DNA from: Roseomonas sp. AR75
Lineage (GTDB): Bacteria; Pseudomonadota; Alphaproteobacteria; Acetobacterales; Acetobacteraceae
Length of the DNA stretch: 64,000 nucleotides
Direction: 5' to 3'
NCBI RefSeq assembly: GCF_005222815.1
Contig: NZ_STGB01000001.1
Location: forward strand, 496,001-560,000
Shown: in pieces, positions 1-7,896 of the stretch
Numbering within the stretch: the stretch's first letter is position 1
How the letters are laid out: every line of letters begins with the position of its first letter
Made by a program: the position numbers and the translations under genes
Notes under the pieces: generated by a model
What the model was told of the DNA's origin: nothing
The model's input: the letters and a program-made list of their open reading frames with translations, nothing else
Database searches by the model: none

Positions 1-906
1 CCCGGTGCGCGCACCCTCCCGGTTCGCGCGGCGCTCCGCCTCGGCGTTGTAGTTCGTGTTCGTGTTCACATCGTAGGCGAAGGTCCGGCCCTGCCGGTCG
101 GTGATGAACTCGATCGCGCCGACGCCGATGCCGTTGGCCGTCAGGAACGCCTCCATCCGGTGGATCAGCGGGTGGGCGAAGCCCTCGACGATGCGGAATT
201 TCTCGCCTGCCGCCACCGCGGGGCAGGCCTCGCCTTCGCCGGCTTGGCAGGCATCGGCGGGGCAGAGCTCGAAGCCCTCGGAGGTGTCCACGCGGACGGC
301 GTAGAGGAACCTGCCGCCGATGAACTCGGCGCGGGTGATGAAGGGCTCCGGCGCCTCGACGTAGCGCTGCACCAGCCAGATCCCGTCGCGCGGATGGGCA
401 TGCGGGTCGGTGTCGTAGGCCAGCAGGTGCAGCGCCTGGCGAAGGCCCTCGGCGCTGCGCACCAGGCGCACGCCGAGGCCCTTCCCGGCGCGGTTGTGCT
501 TCAGGATCACGGGATAGCCGAGCTTCTCCGCCGCGTCCGGGATGTGCTGCGCGCCGACTACCGCGATGGTGTCCGGCGTCGGGATGCCATGCGCGGCGAG
601 CGCCTGGTACTGCGCGACCTTGGAAACCTCGAGCTGCAGCGCGCGGCGGCCATTGACCACGGTGCGGCCATGCCGCTCCAGCCATTCGATGACCGCGCCG
701 GCGTATTCCGGCGCGTAGGCGTGGTCGCGCGTGTGCGAGGATGCGCTCATGCGATTGTAGAAGACGCCCTCGGGCGGCGGCTGCGTCAGGTCGAGCAGGC
801 CGGTGTCGAGGAACCATTCGGCATAGGGGGCGCGGAGCTGGTCGAAGGCCGCGCGGAGCGGGACGACCCAGGCATCGTTCTCGTGCAAGACATGGATCTG
901 CGGCAT
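1..906 (-). CDS. ATP-grasp domain protein, C-terminus cut by window edge
   Basis: The reverse-strand frame is open from an ATG at 906 to base 1 without a stop (at least 302 codons). Residues around 120-145 contain YPVILKHNRAGKGLGVRLV, the ATP-grasp nucleotide-binding lysine and glycine loop. The metal-binding end of the fold appears near the edge as GAIEFITD followed by YDVNTNTNYN, where Glu and Asn normally hold Mg-ATP. Such enzymes form carboxylate-amine or carboxylate-thiol bonds through an acyl-phosphate (RimK and D-Ala ligase superfamily). The substrate cannot be told from sequence. The gene is divergent from dapF across a 198-base spacer. Confidence 0.8.
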   Translation of the reverse strand, partial: MPQIHVLHENDAWVVPLRAAFDQLRAPYAEWFLDTGLLDLTQPPPEGVFYNRMSASSHTRDHAYAPEYAGAVIEWLERHGRTVVNGRRALQLEVSKVAQYQALAAHGIPTPDTIAVVGAQHIPDAAEKLGYPVILKHNRAGKGLGVRLVRSAEGLRQALHLLAYDTDPHAHPRDGIWLVQRYVEAPEPFITRAEFIGGRFLYAVRVDTSEGFELCPADACQAGEGEACPAVAAGEKFRIVEGFAHPLIHRMEAFLTANGIGVGAIEFITDRQGRTFAYDVNTNTNYNAEAERRANREGARTG

Positions 907-968
907 GCGCGGCGCCTTCGGCTGATCTTGGATGATCGTGCTCTAGAAGGGACGAATTTCGCCCGCAA

Positions 969-984
969 GAGAAAAAATTTTCTC
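969..984. repeat. AT-rich inverted repeat between divergent genes
   Basis: GAGAAAA, two bases, TTTTCTC is a perfect 7-base-arm inverted repeat and an A/T island in very GC-rich DNA. It lies between the divergent ATP-grasp gene and dapF, where a regulator site or promoter element could sit. A second hairpin, CGCGGAGG/CCTCCGCG with a 7-base loop (1000-1022), follows on the dapF side. No T-run makes either a convincing terminator. The regulatory role is inference. Confidence 0.4.
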
Positions 985-1104
985 GCATTGCGCCTTTGAC
1001 GCGGAGGTGGATGTCCTCCGCGACCTCGCCCGCGCGCGGCTGCCATGCTCTGCCGCCGCCGCGGGTTCCGGTGCGGGCGCGCGCCGCCTATATCCGCTGC
1101 CACG

Positions 1105-1932
1105 ATGGTTCCCTTCCGCAAGATGCATGGCCTGGGCAACGATTTCGTCGTGCTGGACGCGCGCGCCCGCGCAGTGCCGGTCACGCCCGCGGCCGCGCGC
1201 GCCATTGGCGACCGGCACCGCGGAATCGGATTCGACCAGCTCATCATCCTGGAACCGCCGCCGGAGGGTGCGGACGTCTTCATGCGCATCCTGAACCCCG
1301 ACGGCTCCGAGGCCGGCGCCTGTGGCAATGCCACGCGCTGCATCGCCTCCCTGGTCGCCGACCAGGCCGGAAAGGATCGCGTGGTGGTCCGCACCATCGC
1401 CGGCGACCTGCCGGTGGAGCGGCTGCCCGACGGCATGTGGCGCGCCGACATGGGGCCCGCGCGGCTCGGCTGGCGCGAGGTGCCGCTGGCGCGCGAGATG
1501 GACACGCTGCACCTGCCGCTCGCCCTCGGCCCGGTCAGGGACCCGGCAGCCTGCTCCATGGGCAACCCGCACGCGACCTTCTTCGTGGAGGACCTCGACG
1601 CCATCCCGGTGGCGGAGATCGGGCCAAAGCTGGAACGCGACCCGATCTTCCCCGACCGCGCGAACATCGGCTTCGCGCAGGTGCTCTCGCCGGAGCGCAT
1701 CCGGCTGGTGATGTGGGAACGCGGCGCGGGGATGACGCTGGCCTGCGGCTCCGGCGCCTGCGCCACCATCGTCAACGCGGCGCGGCGCGGACTGACGGGG
1801 CGCCGCGCGACGGTGGAGCTGCCCGGCGGCGCGCTGGAGATGGAATGGCGGGACGACGGGCATGTGCTGATGACAGGCCCGGTCGCCACCGCCTTCACCG
1901 GCGAGCTCGACCTCGCGGCCTATGCAGCCTGA
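1105..1932 (+). CDS. dapF: diaminopimelate epimerase
   Basis: Converts LL-diaminopimelate to meso-diaminopimelate, the precursor of lysine and the peptidoglycan cross-link, in the cytosol. The 275-residue product starts [14 protein letters not shown], the family N-terminus, which fixes the start at 1105. Both catalytic cysteines are visible: Cys73 in GACGNATRC and Cys214 in ACGSGACAT. Length is normal. The stop overlaps the start of mtaB by 11 bases, so the two genes are probably co-translated. A TATATC hexamer ends 11 bases before the ATG, but I see no good -35 partner. Confidence 0.97.
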   Translation: MVPFRKMHGLGNDFVVLDARARAVPVTPAAARAIGDRHRGIGFDQLIILEPPPEGADVFMRILNPDGSEAGACGNATRCIASLVADQAGKDRVVVRTIAGDLPVERLPDGMWRADMGPARLGWREVPLAREMDTLHLPLALGPVRDPAACSMGNPHATFFVEDLDAIPVAEIGPKLERDPIFPDRANIGFAQVLSPERIRLVMWERGAGMTLACGSGACATIVNAARRGLTGRRATVELPGGALEMEWRDDGHVLMTGPVATAFTGELDLAAYAA

Positions 1933-3148
1933 GATCCTCACTTTCGGCTGCCGGCTCAACGCGTACGAGTCGGAGGCGATGCGCGAACTCGCGGCGCAGG
2001 CGGGGCAGGGGGATGCGCTGATCGTCAACACCTGCGCGGTCACGGCGGAAGCCGAGCGCCAGGCGCGGCAGGCGATCCGGCGGGCGGCGCGGAACAATCC
2101 CGGCCGGCGGATCATCGTGACTGGCTGCGCCGCGCAGATCGCACCCGGCGACTGGGCCGCGCTGCCGGGCGTCGCGCGCGTCATCGGCAACGGCGAGAAG
2201 CTGAAGCCGGCGGCCTGGGCCGCGACTGCCACCGATGCCGTGGCGGCGACGGAGACCGCGCCTGGGATGGTCACGGGTTTCGCGGGCCGTGCGCGCGCCT
2301 TCGTGCAGGTGCAGCAGGGCTGCGACCATCGCTGCACCTTCTGCGTCATCCCCTTCGGCCGCGGCCCGTCGCGCAGCGTGCCGCTCGGCGCGATCGCCGA
2401 GCAGGTTCGCGCGCTGGCGGCGCACGGCTATGCCGAGGTGGTGCTGACCGGCGTCGACATCGCCAGCTATGGCCGCGACCTGCCGGGCGCGCCGCGGCTC
2501 GGCCAGATGGCGCGGCGGCTGCTGGCGCTGGTGCCGGAGGTGCAGCGGCTGCGCCTCTCCTCGCTCGATCCCGCGGACATGGACGAGGATCTGTGGCGCC
2601 TGGTGGCGGAGGAGGGGCGGCTGATGCCGCATCTGCACCTCTCGCTGCAGCATGGCGACGACCTCATGCTCAAGCGCATGAAGCGCCGCCACACGCGCGC
2701 GGAGGTGGAGGCGCTGTGCGACCGCGCGCGGCGGCTCAGGCCCGACATCGTCTTCGGCGCCGACCTGATCGCCGGCTTCCCGACCGAGACGGAGGACCAT
2801 TTCGCGGCGATGCTGGCGATGGTCGAAGGCTGCGGCCTGACCTTCCTGCATGTCTTCCCCTATTCCGAACGCGCCGGCACGCCGGCCGCGCGCATGCCGC
2901 AACTGCCGGTGCCGCTTCGTCGGGAGCGCGCGGCGCTGTTGCGGGCGGCGGGACAGCGCGCGGCGCGACGCTTCTACGACAGCCGCGTGGGGCTGACGGA
3001 GCAGGTGCTGCTGGAACGCAACGGGCGCGGCCACACGCCGCATTTCGCGCCCGTCCGCCTCGCCGAGGAGGCGGGAAGCCCGGGCGAACTTCGCGCGCTG
3101 CGCATCGTTGCCGCCGGGGATGACGGCCTGATCGGAAAGGCGGCCTGA
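1922..3148 (+). CDS. mtaB: tRNA (N6-threonylcarbamoyladenosine(37)-C2) methylthiotransferase MtaB
   Basis: Radical-SAM methylthiotransferase of the MiaB/MtaB/RimO family, 408 residues. The N-terminal domain carries three cysteines for the auxiliary 4Fe-4S cluster (Cys10, Cys38, Cys69). The radical-SAM motif GCDHRCTFC places Cys134, Cys138 and Cys141 on the SAM-binding cluster. A TRAM-like tail begins near residue 335. The opening [10 protein letters not shown] and the lack of a MiaB-type insertion favour MtaB, which makes ms2t6A at position 37 of ANN-decoding tRNAs. It overlaps dapF upstream and lies 3 bases before ftsY, as in many alphaproteobacteria. Confidence 0.92.
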   Translation: MQPEILTFGCRLNAYESEAMRELAAQAGQGDALIVNTCAVTAEAERQARQAIRRAARNNPGRRIIVTGCAAQIAPGDWAALPGVARVIGNGEKLKPAAWAATATDAVAATETAPGMVTGFAGRARAFVQVQQGCDHRCTFCVIPFGRGPSRSVPLGAIAEQVRALAAHGYAEVVLTGVDIASYGRDLPGAPRLGQMARRLLALVPEVQRLRLSSLDPADMDEDLWRLVAEEGRLMPHLHLSLQHGDDLMLKRMKRRHTRAEVEALCDRARRLRPDIVFGADLIAGFPTETEDHFAAMLAMVEGCGLTFLHVFPYSERAGTPAARMPQLPVPLRRERAALLRAAGQRAARRFYDSRVGLTEQVLLERNGRGHTPHFAPVRLAEEAGSPGELRALRIVAAGDDGLIGKAA

Positions 3149-3151
3149 CGC

Positions 3152-4384
3152 ATGGCGCTCAAGGGATTCTGGGATCGGCTGCGTGGCCGCGGCACACCGG
3201 GGGAAGGGCCGCAGGACCCCACGCCCACGCCGGAGCCTACGTTCCCGCCGCCGGCCGTGCCGGTGATGCCGGATCCGAATCTGCCGCCGCCCTACGAGAC
3301 CCCGGCCGCGCCGATCCCGCCCACCGTTCCGCCGTCGCCCGAGCCCGTGCCGCCTCCGCCGCCCGCGCCGCCGCGCGAGGACAGCGCGGCGCTGCGGGAG
3401 GCGCTGGCGAATACGGTGCCGGAGCTGGCGCCTGAGCCCGAAGTGGCGCCGGAACCCGAGCAGCGCGGCGGCTGGTTCGCCCGGCTCAAGGCCGGGCTTT
3501 CGCGGTCCACGGCGCGGCTGACCGAGACGATCACCACCGTCTTCCGCAAGCGCAAGCTGGACGACGAGGCGCTGGAGGAGCTGGAGGAGACGCTGATCTC
3601 CGCCGATCTCGGGGTGCCTGCCGCACGCCGCATCGTGGAAGGCTTCCGCAAGACCCGCTTCGGCAAGGAGGTGACCGACGAGGAGGTGAAGGCGGCGCTG
3701 GCCGACAGCGTCGCGGAGATCCTGGTCCCCGTCGCGAAGCCGCTGGAGATCCTGCCGGCGCGCGCGCCGCATGTCGTGCTGGTGGTCGGCGTCAACGGCA
3801 CCGGCAAGACCACCACCATCGCCAAGCTCGGCCAGCAGTATCGCCGGCAGGGCCACAAGGTGATGTTTGCCGCCGGCGACACCTTCCGCGCCGCCGCCGT
3901 GGAGCAGTTGCAGATCTGGGGCGAACGGACGGGGTGCCCGGTTGTCGCGCCGGCGAAGATGGGCGCCGACGCCGCCGGCCTCGCGCATGACGCGCTGGCG
4001 CGCGCGAAGGCCGAGGGCATGGACGTGCTGCTGATCGACACCGCCGGCCGGCTGCACAACAAGTCCGCCCTGATGGAGGAACTGCGCAAGATCATCCGCG
4101 TCATCCGCCGCCTGGACGAGACCGCGCCGCATTCCGTGCTGCTGACGCTCGACGCCACCACCGGCCAGAACGCGCTGAGCCAGGTGAAGGTGTTCCGGGA
4201 GATGGTGGAGGTGGATGGCCTCGCCGTGACCAAGCTCGACGGCAGCGCGAAGGGCGGCGTGGTGGTCGCGCTGGCGCAGGAATTCGGCCTGCCCGTGCAT
4301 TTCGTCGGCGTCGGCGAGAAGGCCGACGACCTGCGGCCCTTCACGGCGCGCGACTTCGCGCGGGGGCTGGTCGGGCTGGACTGA
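3152..4384 (+). CDS. ftsY: signal recognition particle receptor FtsY
   Basis: SRP receptor GTPase that docks ribosome-nascent chain-SRP complexes at the inner membrane for SecYEG delivery. The NG domain is complete: P-loop GVNGTGKT at 213-220, DTAGR at 296-300, TKLD at 360-363. The first 100 or so residues are an acidic, strongly proline-rich stretch replacing the acidic A-domain of E. coli FtsY. The membrane-interacting amphipathic part should lie just before the N domain, around WFARLKAGL. It begins 3 bases after mtaB and probably shares its transcript. Length (410) fits the family. Confidence 0.96.
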   Translation: MALKGFWDRLRGRGTPGEGPQDPTPTPEPTFPPPAVPVMPDPNLPPPYETPAAPIPPTVPPSPEPVPPPPPAPPREDSAALREALANTVPELAPEPEVAPEPEQRGGWFARLKAGLSRSTARLTETITTVFRKRKLDDEALEELEETLISADLGVPAARRIVEGFRKTRFGKEVTDEEVKAALADSVAEILVPVAKPLEILPARAPHVVLVVGVNGTGKTTTIAKLGQQYRRQGHKVMFAAGDTFRAAAVEQLQIWGERTGCPVVAPAKMGADAAGLAHDALARAKAEGMDVLLIDTAGRLHNKSALMEELRKIIRVIRRLDETAPHSVLLTLDATTGQNALSQVKVFREMVEVDGLAVTKLDGSAKGGVVVALAQEFGLPVHFVGVGEKADDLRPFTARDFARGLVGLD

Positions 4385-4393
4385 CGGGCGCGC

Positions 4394-4705
4394 TCAGTTC
4401 CCCTTCAGGATGAACAGCGTGACGATCAGTGCGAAGATGCCGATGCCCGCCAGCGCCGGCAGGGCGACGATGGCGACCAGCAGGATCGCCGGCGTCATCT
4501 TCCCGGCGCGACGGAATCCGACACTGGCAATCAAGGCCACCACCCCGGCCGCCACCGCCACGGCCCAGGCGATGAGCCCCTCGCGGTCCTTGTTCCCGGG
4601 ATCCGCCAGCGCGAAGGGAAGCTGCGTGAAGGTCGCCATGGCCACCAGCGCGAGCGATGGGATCGCCACCAGCAGCATCAGGCGCCAGGCCCAGACCGCG
4701 CGCAT
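4394..4705 (-). CDS. small integral membrane protein, paralogue of its upstream neighbour
   Basis: A 103-residue protein of about four hydrophobic segments, ending in a long apolar stretch then Lys-Gly-Asn. It follows the 94-residue membrane gene at 4712-4996 by 6 bases in the same direction. The last third (PAILLVAIVALPALAGIG) resembles the equivalent part of that neighbour (AAIALLGVVAVPAVLLAL), and both share one layout: TM, short polar loop, TM, basic residues, TM-TM. They look like a tandem duplicate. I recognise no family or function. Confidence 0.7.
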   Translation of the reverse strand: MRAVWAWRLMLLVAIPSLALVAMATFTQLPFALADPGNKDREGLIAWAVAVAAGVVALIASVGFRRAGKMTPAILLVAIVALPALAGIGIFALIVTLFILKGN

Positions 4706-4711
4706 CGCCTG

Positions 4712-4996
4712 CTAGTTCCAGCGCGGCTGCATCAGGATCAGCAGCAGGAAGAACAGCGCCAGCAGCACCGCCGGCACCGCCACCACGCCGAGCAACGCGA
4801 TGGCGGCGGCGCCGTGGCCCTGCCGCCGCATCGCCACCCCGCCCGCCACAGCCGCCGCCGGCACCGCCAGGGTCACCAGCCAGATCAGGATGTTGAAGTC
4901 GGAGACGGTGCCGTCCGAGACTCCCCAGAGAAAGAAGAACAGCAGGACCCCGAGCGTGAGCAGGGCGATGCCGAGCATGATCCGGTAAGCCATCAT
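4712..4996 (-). CDS. small integral membrane protein, first of a tandem pair
   Basis: A 94-residue hydrophobic protein beginning MMAYRIMLGIALL; either methionine could initiate. It has about four membrane segments, a polar loop around WGVSDGTVSDFN and a short basic stretch MRRQGHG before the last hairpin. It is transcribed leftward just ahead of the 103-residue relative and divergent from the creatininase gene. Function is unknown. A small-membrane-protein role is all the sequence supports. Confidence 0.7.
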   Translation of the reverse strand: MMAYRIMLGIALLTLGVLLFFFLWGVSDGTVSDFNILIWLVTLAVPAAAVAGGVAMRRQGHGAAAIALLGVVAVPAVLLALFFLLLILMQPRWN

Positions 4997-5099
4997 GCCC
5001 GGCAGCGTAATGGTGTTTTCGTCCCTTGCGCCAGCCTGCCTGCCTTGACCGCGTGCGCGCCCCTGCCGAGGCTCGCGTATCGAAAAGGGGAGAGGTGCG

Positions 5100-5894
5100 G
5101 TGGAAGTCCGTTGGGAACGCATGACCGCGCCGGAGCTGCGCGCGATGGCGGCACGCAATGCGGTGGTGGTGCTGCCGGTCGCCGCGCTGGAGCAGCACGG
5201 GCCGCATTTGCCGGTCTGGACCGACAGCTTCGTCGGGCATGCTCTGGCGATCCGCGGCGCGGAGCTGGCGGCGGAGCTGCCTGCCGTGGTGCTGCCGCCG
5301 ATGTGGATGGGGCTCTCGGAGCACCATTTTCCCTTCGGCGGCACGATAAGCCTCGACTACGCGACCTTCGCCGGCGTGCTGCGCTGCGTGACGCGCTCCA
5401 TCATCGCGGACGGCTTCCGGCGGCTGTTCCTGCTGAACTCGCATGGCGGCAACATCGAGCCGCTGGCGGTCAGCGCGCGCGAGCTTGCGCATGAGTTCGG
5501 CATCCCCGTGGTGACCACCACCGTGACCAGGCTGGCCCCGCAGGCGATTGCCGCGGCGCTGAAGACGCAGCCGGGCATCCAGCACGCCTGCGAGGGCGAG
5601 ACGAGCCTCTGGCTGCATCTCGACCCCGCGCAGGTGCGCCGCGGCGAGGTGGAGAACAGTGTCTCGCCCGGCGGCTTCTCCGCCGGCGACGCAGCCGCGA
5701 CGCGCTTCCGGTCCTTCGCCGAGCGCGCGCCCGTCACCGGCGTGCGCGGCGATCCGCGCGCGGCGACGGCGGAGAAGGGCAAGGCGATCTTCGAGGCGAT
5801 GGCCGCGGGCCTCGCGGCCATGCTGCGCGACGCGGCGATCTGGCAGGCGCCGGACGCCGTCTGGGCACCTGGCCGTGCAGGACAGGGACTGTGA
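5100..5894 (+). CDS. creatininase-family amidohydrolase
   Basis: Metal-dependent hydrolase of the creatininase / FAPy deformylase / ArfB / MftE fold, 264 residues. Family motifs are present: LPVAALEQHGPHLP with the metal-binding Glu and His, an Asp shortly after (WTDSF), NSHGGN near residue 120 and EGETSLWLHLD near 165. The start is GTG at 5100, supported by a purine-rich GGGGAG element just upstream. Family members open cyclic amides or deformylate purine intermediates. Nothing nearby fixes the substrate, so true creatininase activity should not be assumed. Confidence 0.85.
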   Translation: MEVRWERMTAPELRAMAARNAVVVLPVAALEQHGPHLPVWTDSFVGHALAIRGAELAAELPAVVLPPMWMGLSEHHFPFGGTISLDYATFAGVLRCVTRSIIADGFRRLFLLNSHGGNIEPLAVSARELAHEFGIPVVTTTVTRLAPQAIAAALKTQPGIQHACEGETSLWLHLDPAQVRRGEVENSVSPGGFSAGDAAATRFRSFAERAPVTGVRGDPRAATAEKGKAIFEAMAAGLAAMLRDAAIWQAPDAVWAPGRAGQGL

Positions 5895-5940
5895 CCGCCC
5901 GCGCCCGAACCATCACCGGACACCCCGGAGACACCACGCA

Positions 5941-6492
5941 ATGAGACCGCCTGCCACCCTTGCGATGCTGGCGTTGCTCGGCGCCGCGCCCGCCGCGGCC
6001 GACATGGTCTACGACGTGTCCCTCACGGTGGGGAAGGCGAGCGCGACCGGGACGATCACCACCGACGGCACGATCGGCACCCTCGCAACGCCGAACATCC
6101 TCGATTACGCCGTGGAAATTGCCGATCCGTCGAACATCTTCAGCTTCACCCCGGCCAACAGCCAGGCGGTGGTGCTCGGCGGGGCGTTCAGCGCGACGAC
6201 GGCAGGGTTGTTCTTCGATCATGCCGGCAACAACAGTGCATTCTACATCATCGACGGCCCGGCGGAGAACGCGATCTGCCTGGAAGCCGTGGGCGTTGGC
6301 TGCACCTTTGGCGGTCCGTCGAAGCTGATCCTGTTCGCGGAGGCCGGCTACATGGTCAGCGCGAGCGGCGTGACGCGGGTCGCGACTGCGCCCGGGATCG
6401 TCTCCGCGCCGGCGCCGGCAAGCGTGGCGGTGCTGCTCGTCGGCCTCGCCGGCCTGGGCGTGGCGCGCCGTCCTACTCGAAGGGAATCCTGA
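5941..6492 (+). CDS. exported protein with PEP-CTERM-like C-terminal sorting signal
   Basis: 183 residues with a Sec signal peptide (MRPPATLAMLALLGAAPAAA, cleavage expected after AAA). The middle is a low-charge, Gly/Ala/Thr-rich beta-type domain with two cysteines near residues 109 and 115. The end has the PEP-CTERM architecture: APAPAS, a transmembrane helix VAVLLVGLAGLGV, then an arginine-rich tail. The usual Pro-Glu-Pro is Pro-Ala-Pro here. Such proteins are sorted by exosortase/EpsH, whose gene is not in this window. Its 3' end overlaps the convergent lipoprotein gene by 20 bases. Confidence 0.75.
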   Translation: MRPPATLAMLALLGAAPAAADMVYDVSLTVGKASATGTITTDGTIGTLATPNILDYAVEIADPSNIFSFTPANSQAVVLGGAFSATTAGLFFDHAGNNSAFYIIDGPAENAICLEAVGVGCTFGGPSKLILFAEAGYMVSASGVTRVATAPGIVSAPAPASVAVLLVGLAGLGVARRPTRRES

Positions 6493-6889
6493 GCCGCGCG
6501 CCGGGCAGCAGGTTGTCCATCGGCACGCGCAGGCCCTGCGGCAGCATCTCCTCCATGGAGCGGTCCGGGACACTGTCGCGCAGATGCTCCGAGCCGAAGG
6601 TCATGCCCTGCGGGCGGTCCGGGCGCAGCACCATCGGCTCGAGCCGCGGCGCCATGGGATCGCTCAGGCGATCAGGCGGCGCCTCGATGGCGCGGTTGGG
6701 CATGGGGGCCGGCTCGAAGGCGGCGGTCGTCGTGCGCACGGCGAAGGGCTGGCCCAGGGTCAGCGTCGGCGGTGCGGGGCGGACCACGGGCGGCGGCGGT
6801 GCGTCCGACCTGACAGTCGCGGGCGGCTGGGGCGGAGCGCAGCCCGGGGCCAGGGACAGCGCCAGCAGGACGATCGCACCGCGCCGCAT
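6473..6889 (-). CDS. proline-rich lipoprotein, unknown function
   Basis: 138 residues starting MRRGAIVLLALSLAPGCAPP, a signal peptide with a lipobox-like Leu-Ala-Pro-Gly-Cys. The mature part is proline-rich and unstructured-looking, with no recognisable domain. Its ATG shares one base with the TGA of the Nudix gene upstream, implying translational coupling. The C-terminus overlaps the convergent PEP-CTERM gene. Function not recognised. Confidence 0.65.
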   Translation of the reverse strand: MRRGAIVLLALSLAPGCAPPQPPATVRSDAPPPPVVRPAPPTLTLGQPFAVRTTTAAFEPAPMPNRAIEAPPDRLSDPMAPRLEPMVLRPDRPQGMTFGSEHLRDSVPDRSMEEMLPQGLRVPMDNLLPGARLRIPFE

Positions 6890-7440
6890 CACGCGCCCTG
6901 ACCCAGATGCCGGGTTCCGCGCGGGTCCTCGGCAGGGTTGGTGCGGGGCGGGCCGAGCGGGCCGTCGCCGGTCTCGCGCCAGGCGTTCAGCACCCAGTGG
7001 ACGGACGGGAAGGCCAGCTCCTCCCACGGGATCTCCTCCCAGGCAAACAGCCGGACCTCCAGGCTCTCGGCGCCGGCCGCGAAGCCGGGCGTGGCGAGAT
7101 GCGCGCGGAACAGCACCTGCACCTGGCCGATCCGTGCGATGGAATAGAGCGCCAGCACGCCTTCGATGGCGATCTCGGCGCAGGCTTCCTCGCGCGCCTC
7201 CCGCCGGGCAGCCTCCTCCACCGTCTCGCCGAGTTCCATGTAGCCGGCGGGGATTGTCCAGAAGCCGCGGCGCGGCTCGATGGCGCGGCGGCAGAGCATC
7301 ACCCTGCCATCCACGGCCACGACGGAGCCGGTGACGATCTTCGGGTTCTCGTAGGCGATGTAGCCGCAATCGGCGCAGGTCAGCCTCTCGCGGTCCTCCC
7401 CCTCGGGGATGCGGCGCACGAAGTTGCTGGCGAGCGACAT
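6889..7440 (-). CDS. Nudix hydrolase with N-terminal zinc-ribbon
   Basis: Hydrolyses a nucleoside diphosphate linked to another moiety; NADH-pyrophosphatase or ADP-ribose-type activity is most likely. The N-terminus has a CADCGYIAYENP half-ribbon of the kind found before this Nudix subgroup. The Nudix box appears as GYMELGETVEEAARREAREE, near residues 69-88, with the catalytic glutamates intact. The 183-residue length is typical. A Pro/Gly-rich tail follows the fold. It precedes the lipoprotein gene with a one-base overlap. Confidence 0.85.
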   Translation of the reverse strand: MSLASNFVRRIPEGEDRERLTCADCGYIAYENPKIVTGSVVAVDGRVMLCRRAIEPRRGFWTIPAGYMELGETVEEAARREAREEACAEIAIEGVLALYSIARIGQVQVLFRAHLATPGFAAGAESLEVRLFAWEEIPWEELAFPSVHWVLNAWRETGDGPLGPPRTNPAEDPRGTRHLGQGA

Positions 7441-7529
7441 GGCGCAAGGTTGGGGCGCCGCGATAGTCCCGGCAAGGCGTGCCGCGCCATGTGCCGCGGG
7501 CGGTCCGTTCCCGGCCCGGCAGGCCGGCG

Positions 7530-7730
7530 TCAGACCTTGAGGTCGAGCAGCGATCCGCGCGGCAGCGGGGTAGCCGGGGGCGGCGGCAGCGCATCAAGCC
7601 GACGCGGCGACTCGGGCGCGGGAGAGGCGGTGGCGGCGCCGGCCGTCCCGGTGGCCCCGCGCGCCTGCACGGGTCCCTGGAAGCGCGACACCTCCGCGGT
7701 GAAGGCGGCGAGGGAATTCATGCTGATCAT
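7530..7730 (-). CDS. small hypothetical protein
   Basis: A 66-residue frame beginning MISMNSLAAFTAEVSRFQG, then an Ala/Pro-rich linker, ending PRGSLLDLKV. Codon use is high-GC3 like its neighbours. The helical start, disordered middle and short hydrophobic end suggest a real but uncharacterised peptide. The start is uncertain: ATG codons lie at 7730 and 7721. Function not recognised. Confidence 0.45.
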   Translation of the reverse strand: MISMNSLAAFTAEVSRFQGPVQARGATGTAGAATASPAPESPRRLDALPPPPATPLPRGSLLDLKV

Positions 7731-7896
7731 GCGCAGCACGATAGGCCGCAGGTCTGAACGCCGCCTTAAGCGGATACGGGCAGCGCGGGCATCCAGGCCG
7801 ATCGGGCGCATGCCGCAGGATGGGCTGCGCCGGCGTTAACGATCCAGCAACCTCCGGTAGAAAGCACGCAAATCCCAACGAAGGATGAAAGCCGCC

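Noticed and set aside
1895..4300. 801-codon reverse frame over mtaB and ftsY
   Set aside because: It is a composition shadow of two unmistakable genes and has no recognisable motif or ribosome site.
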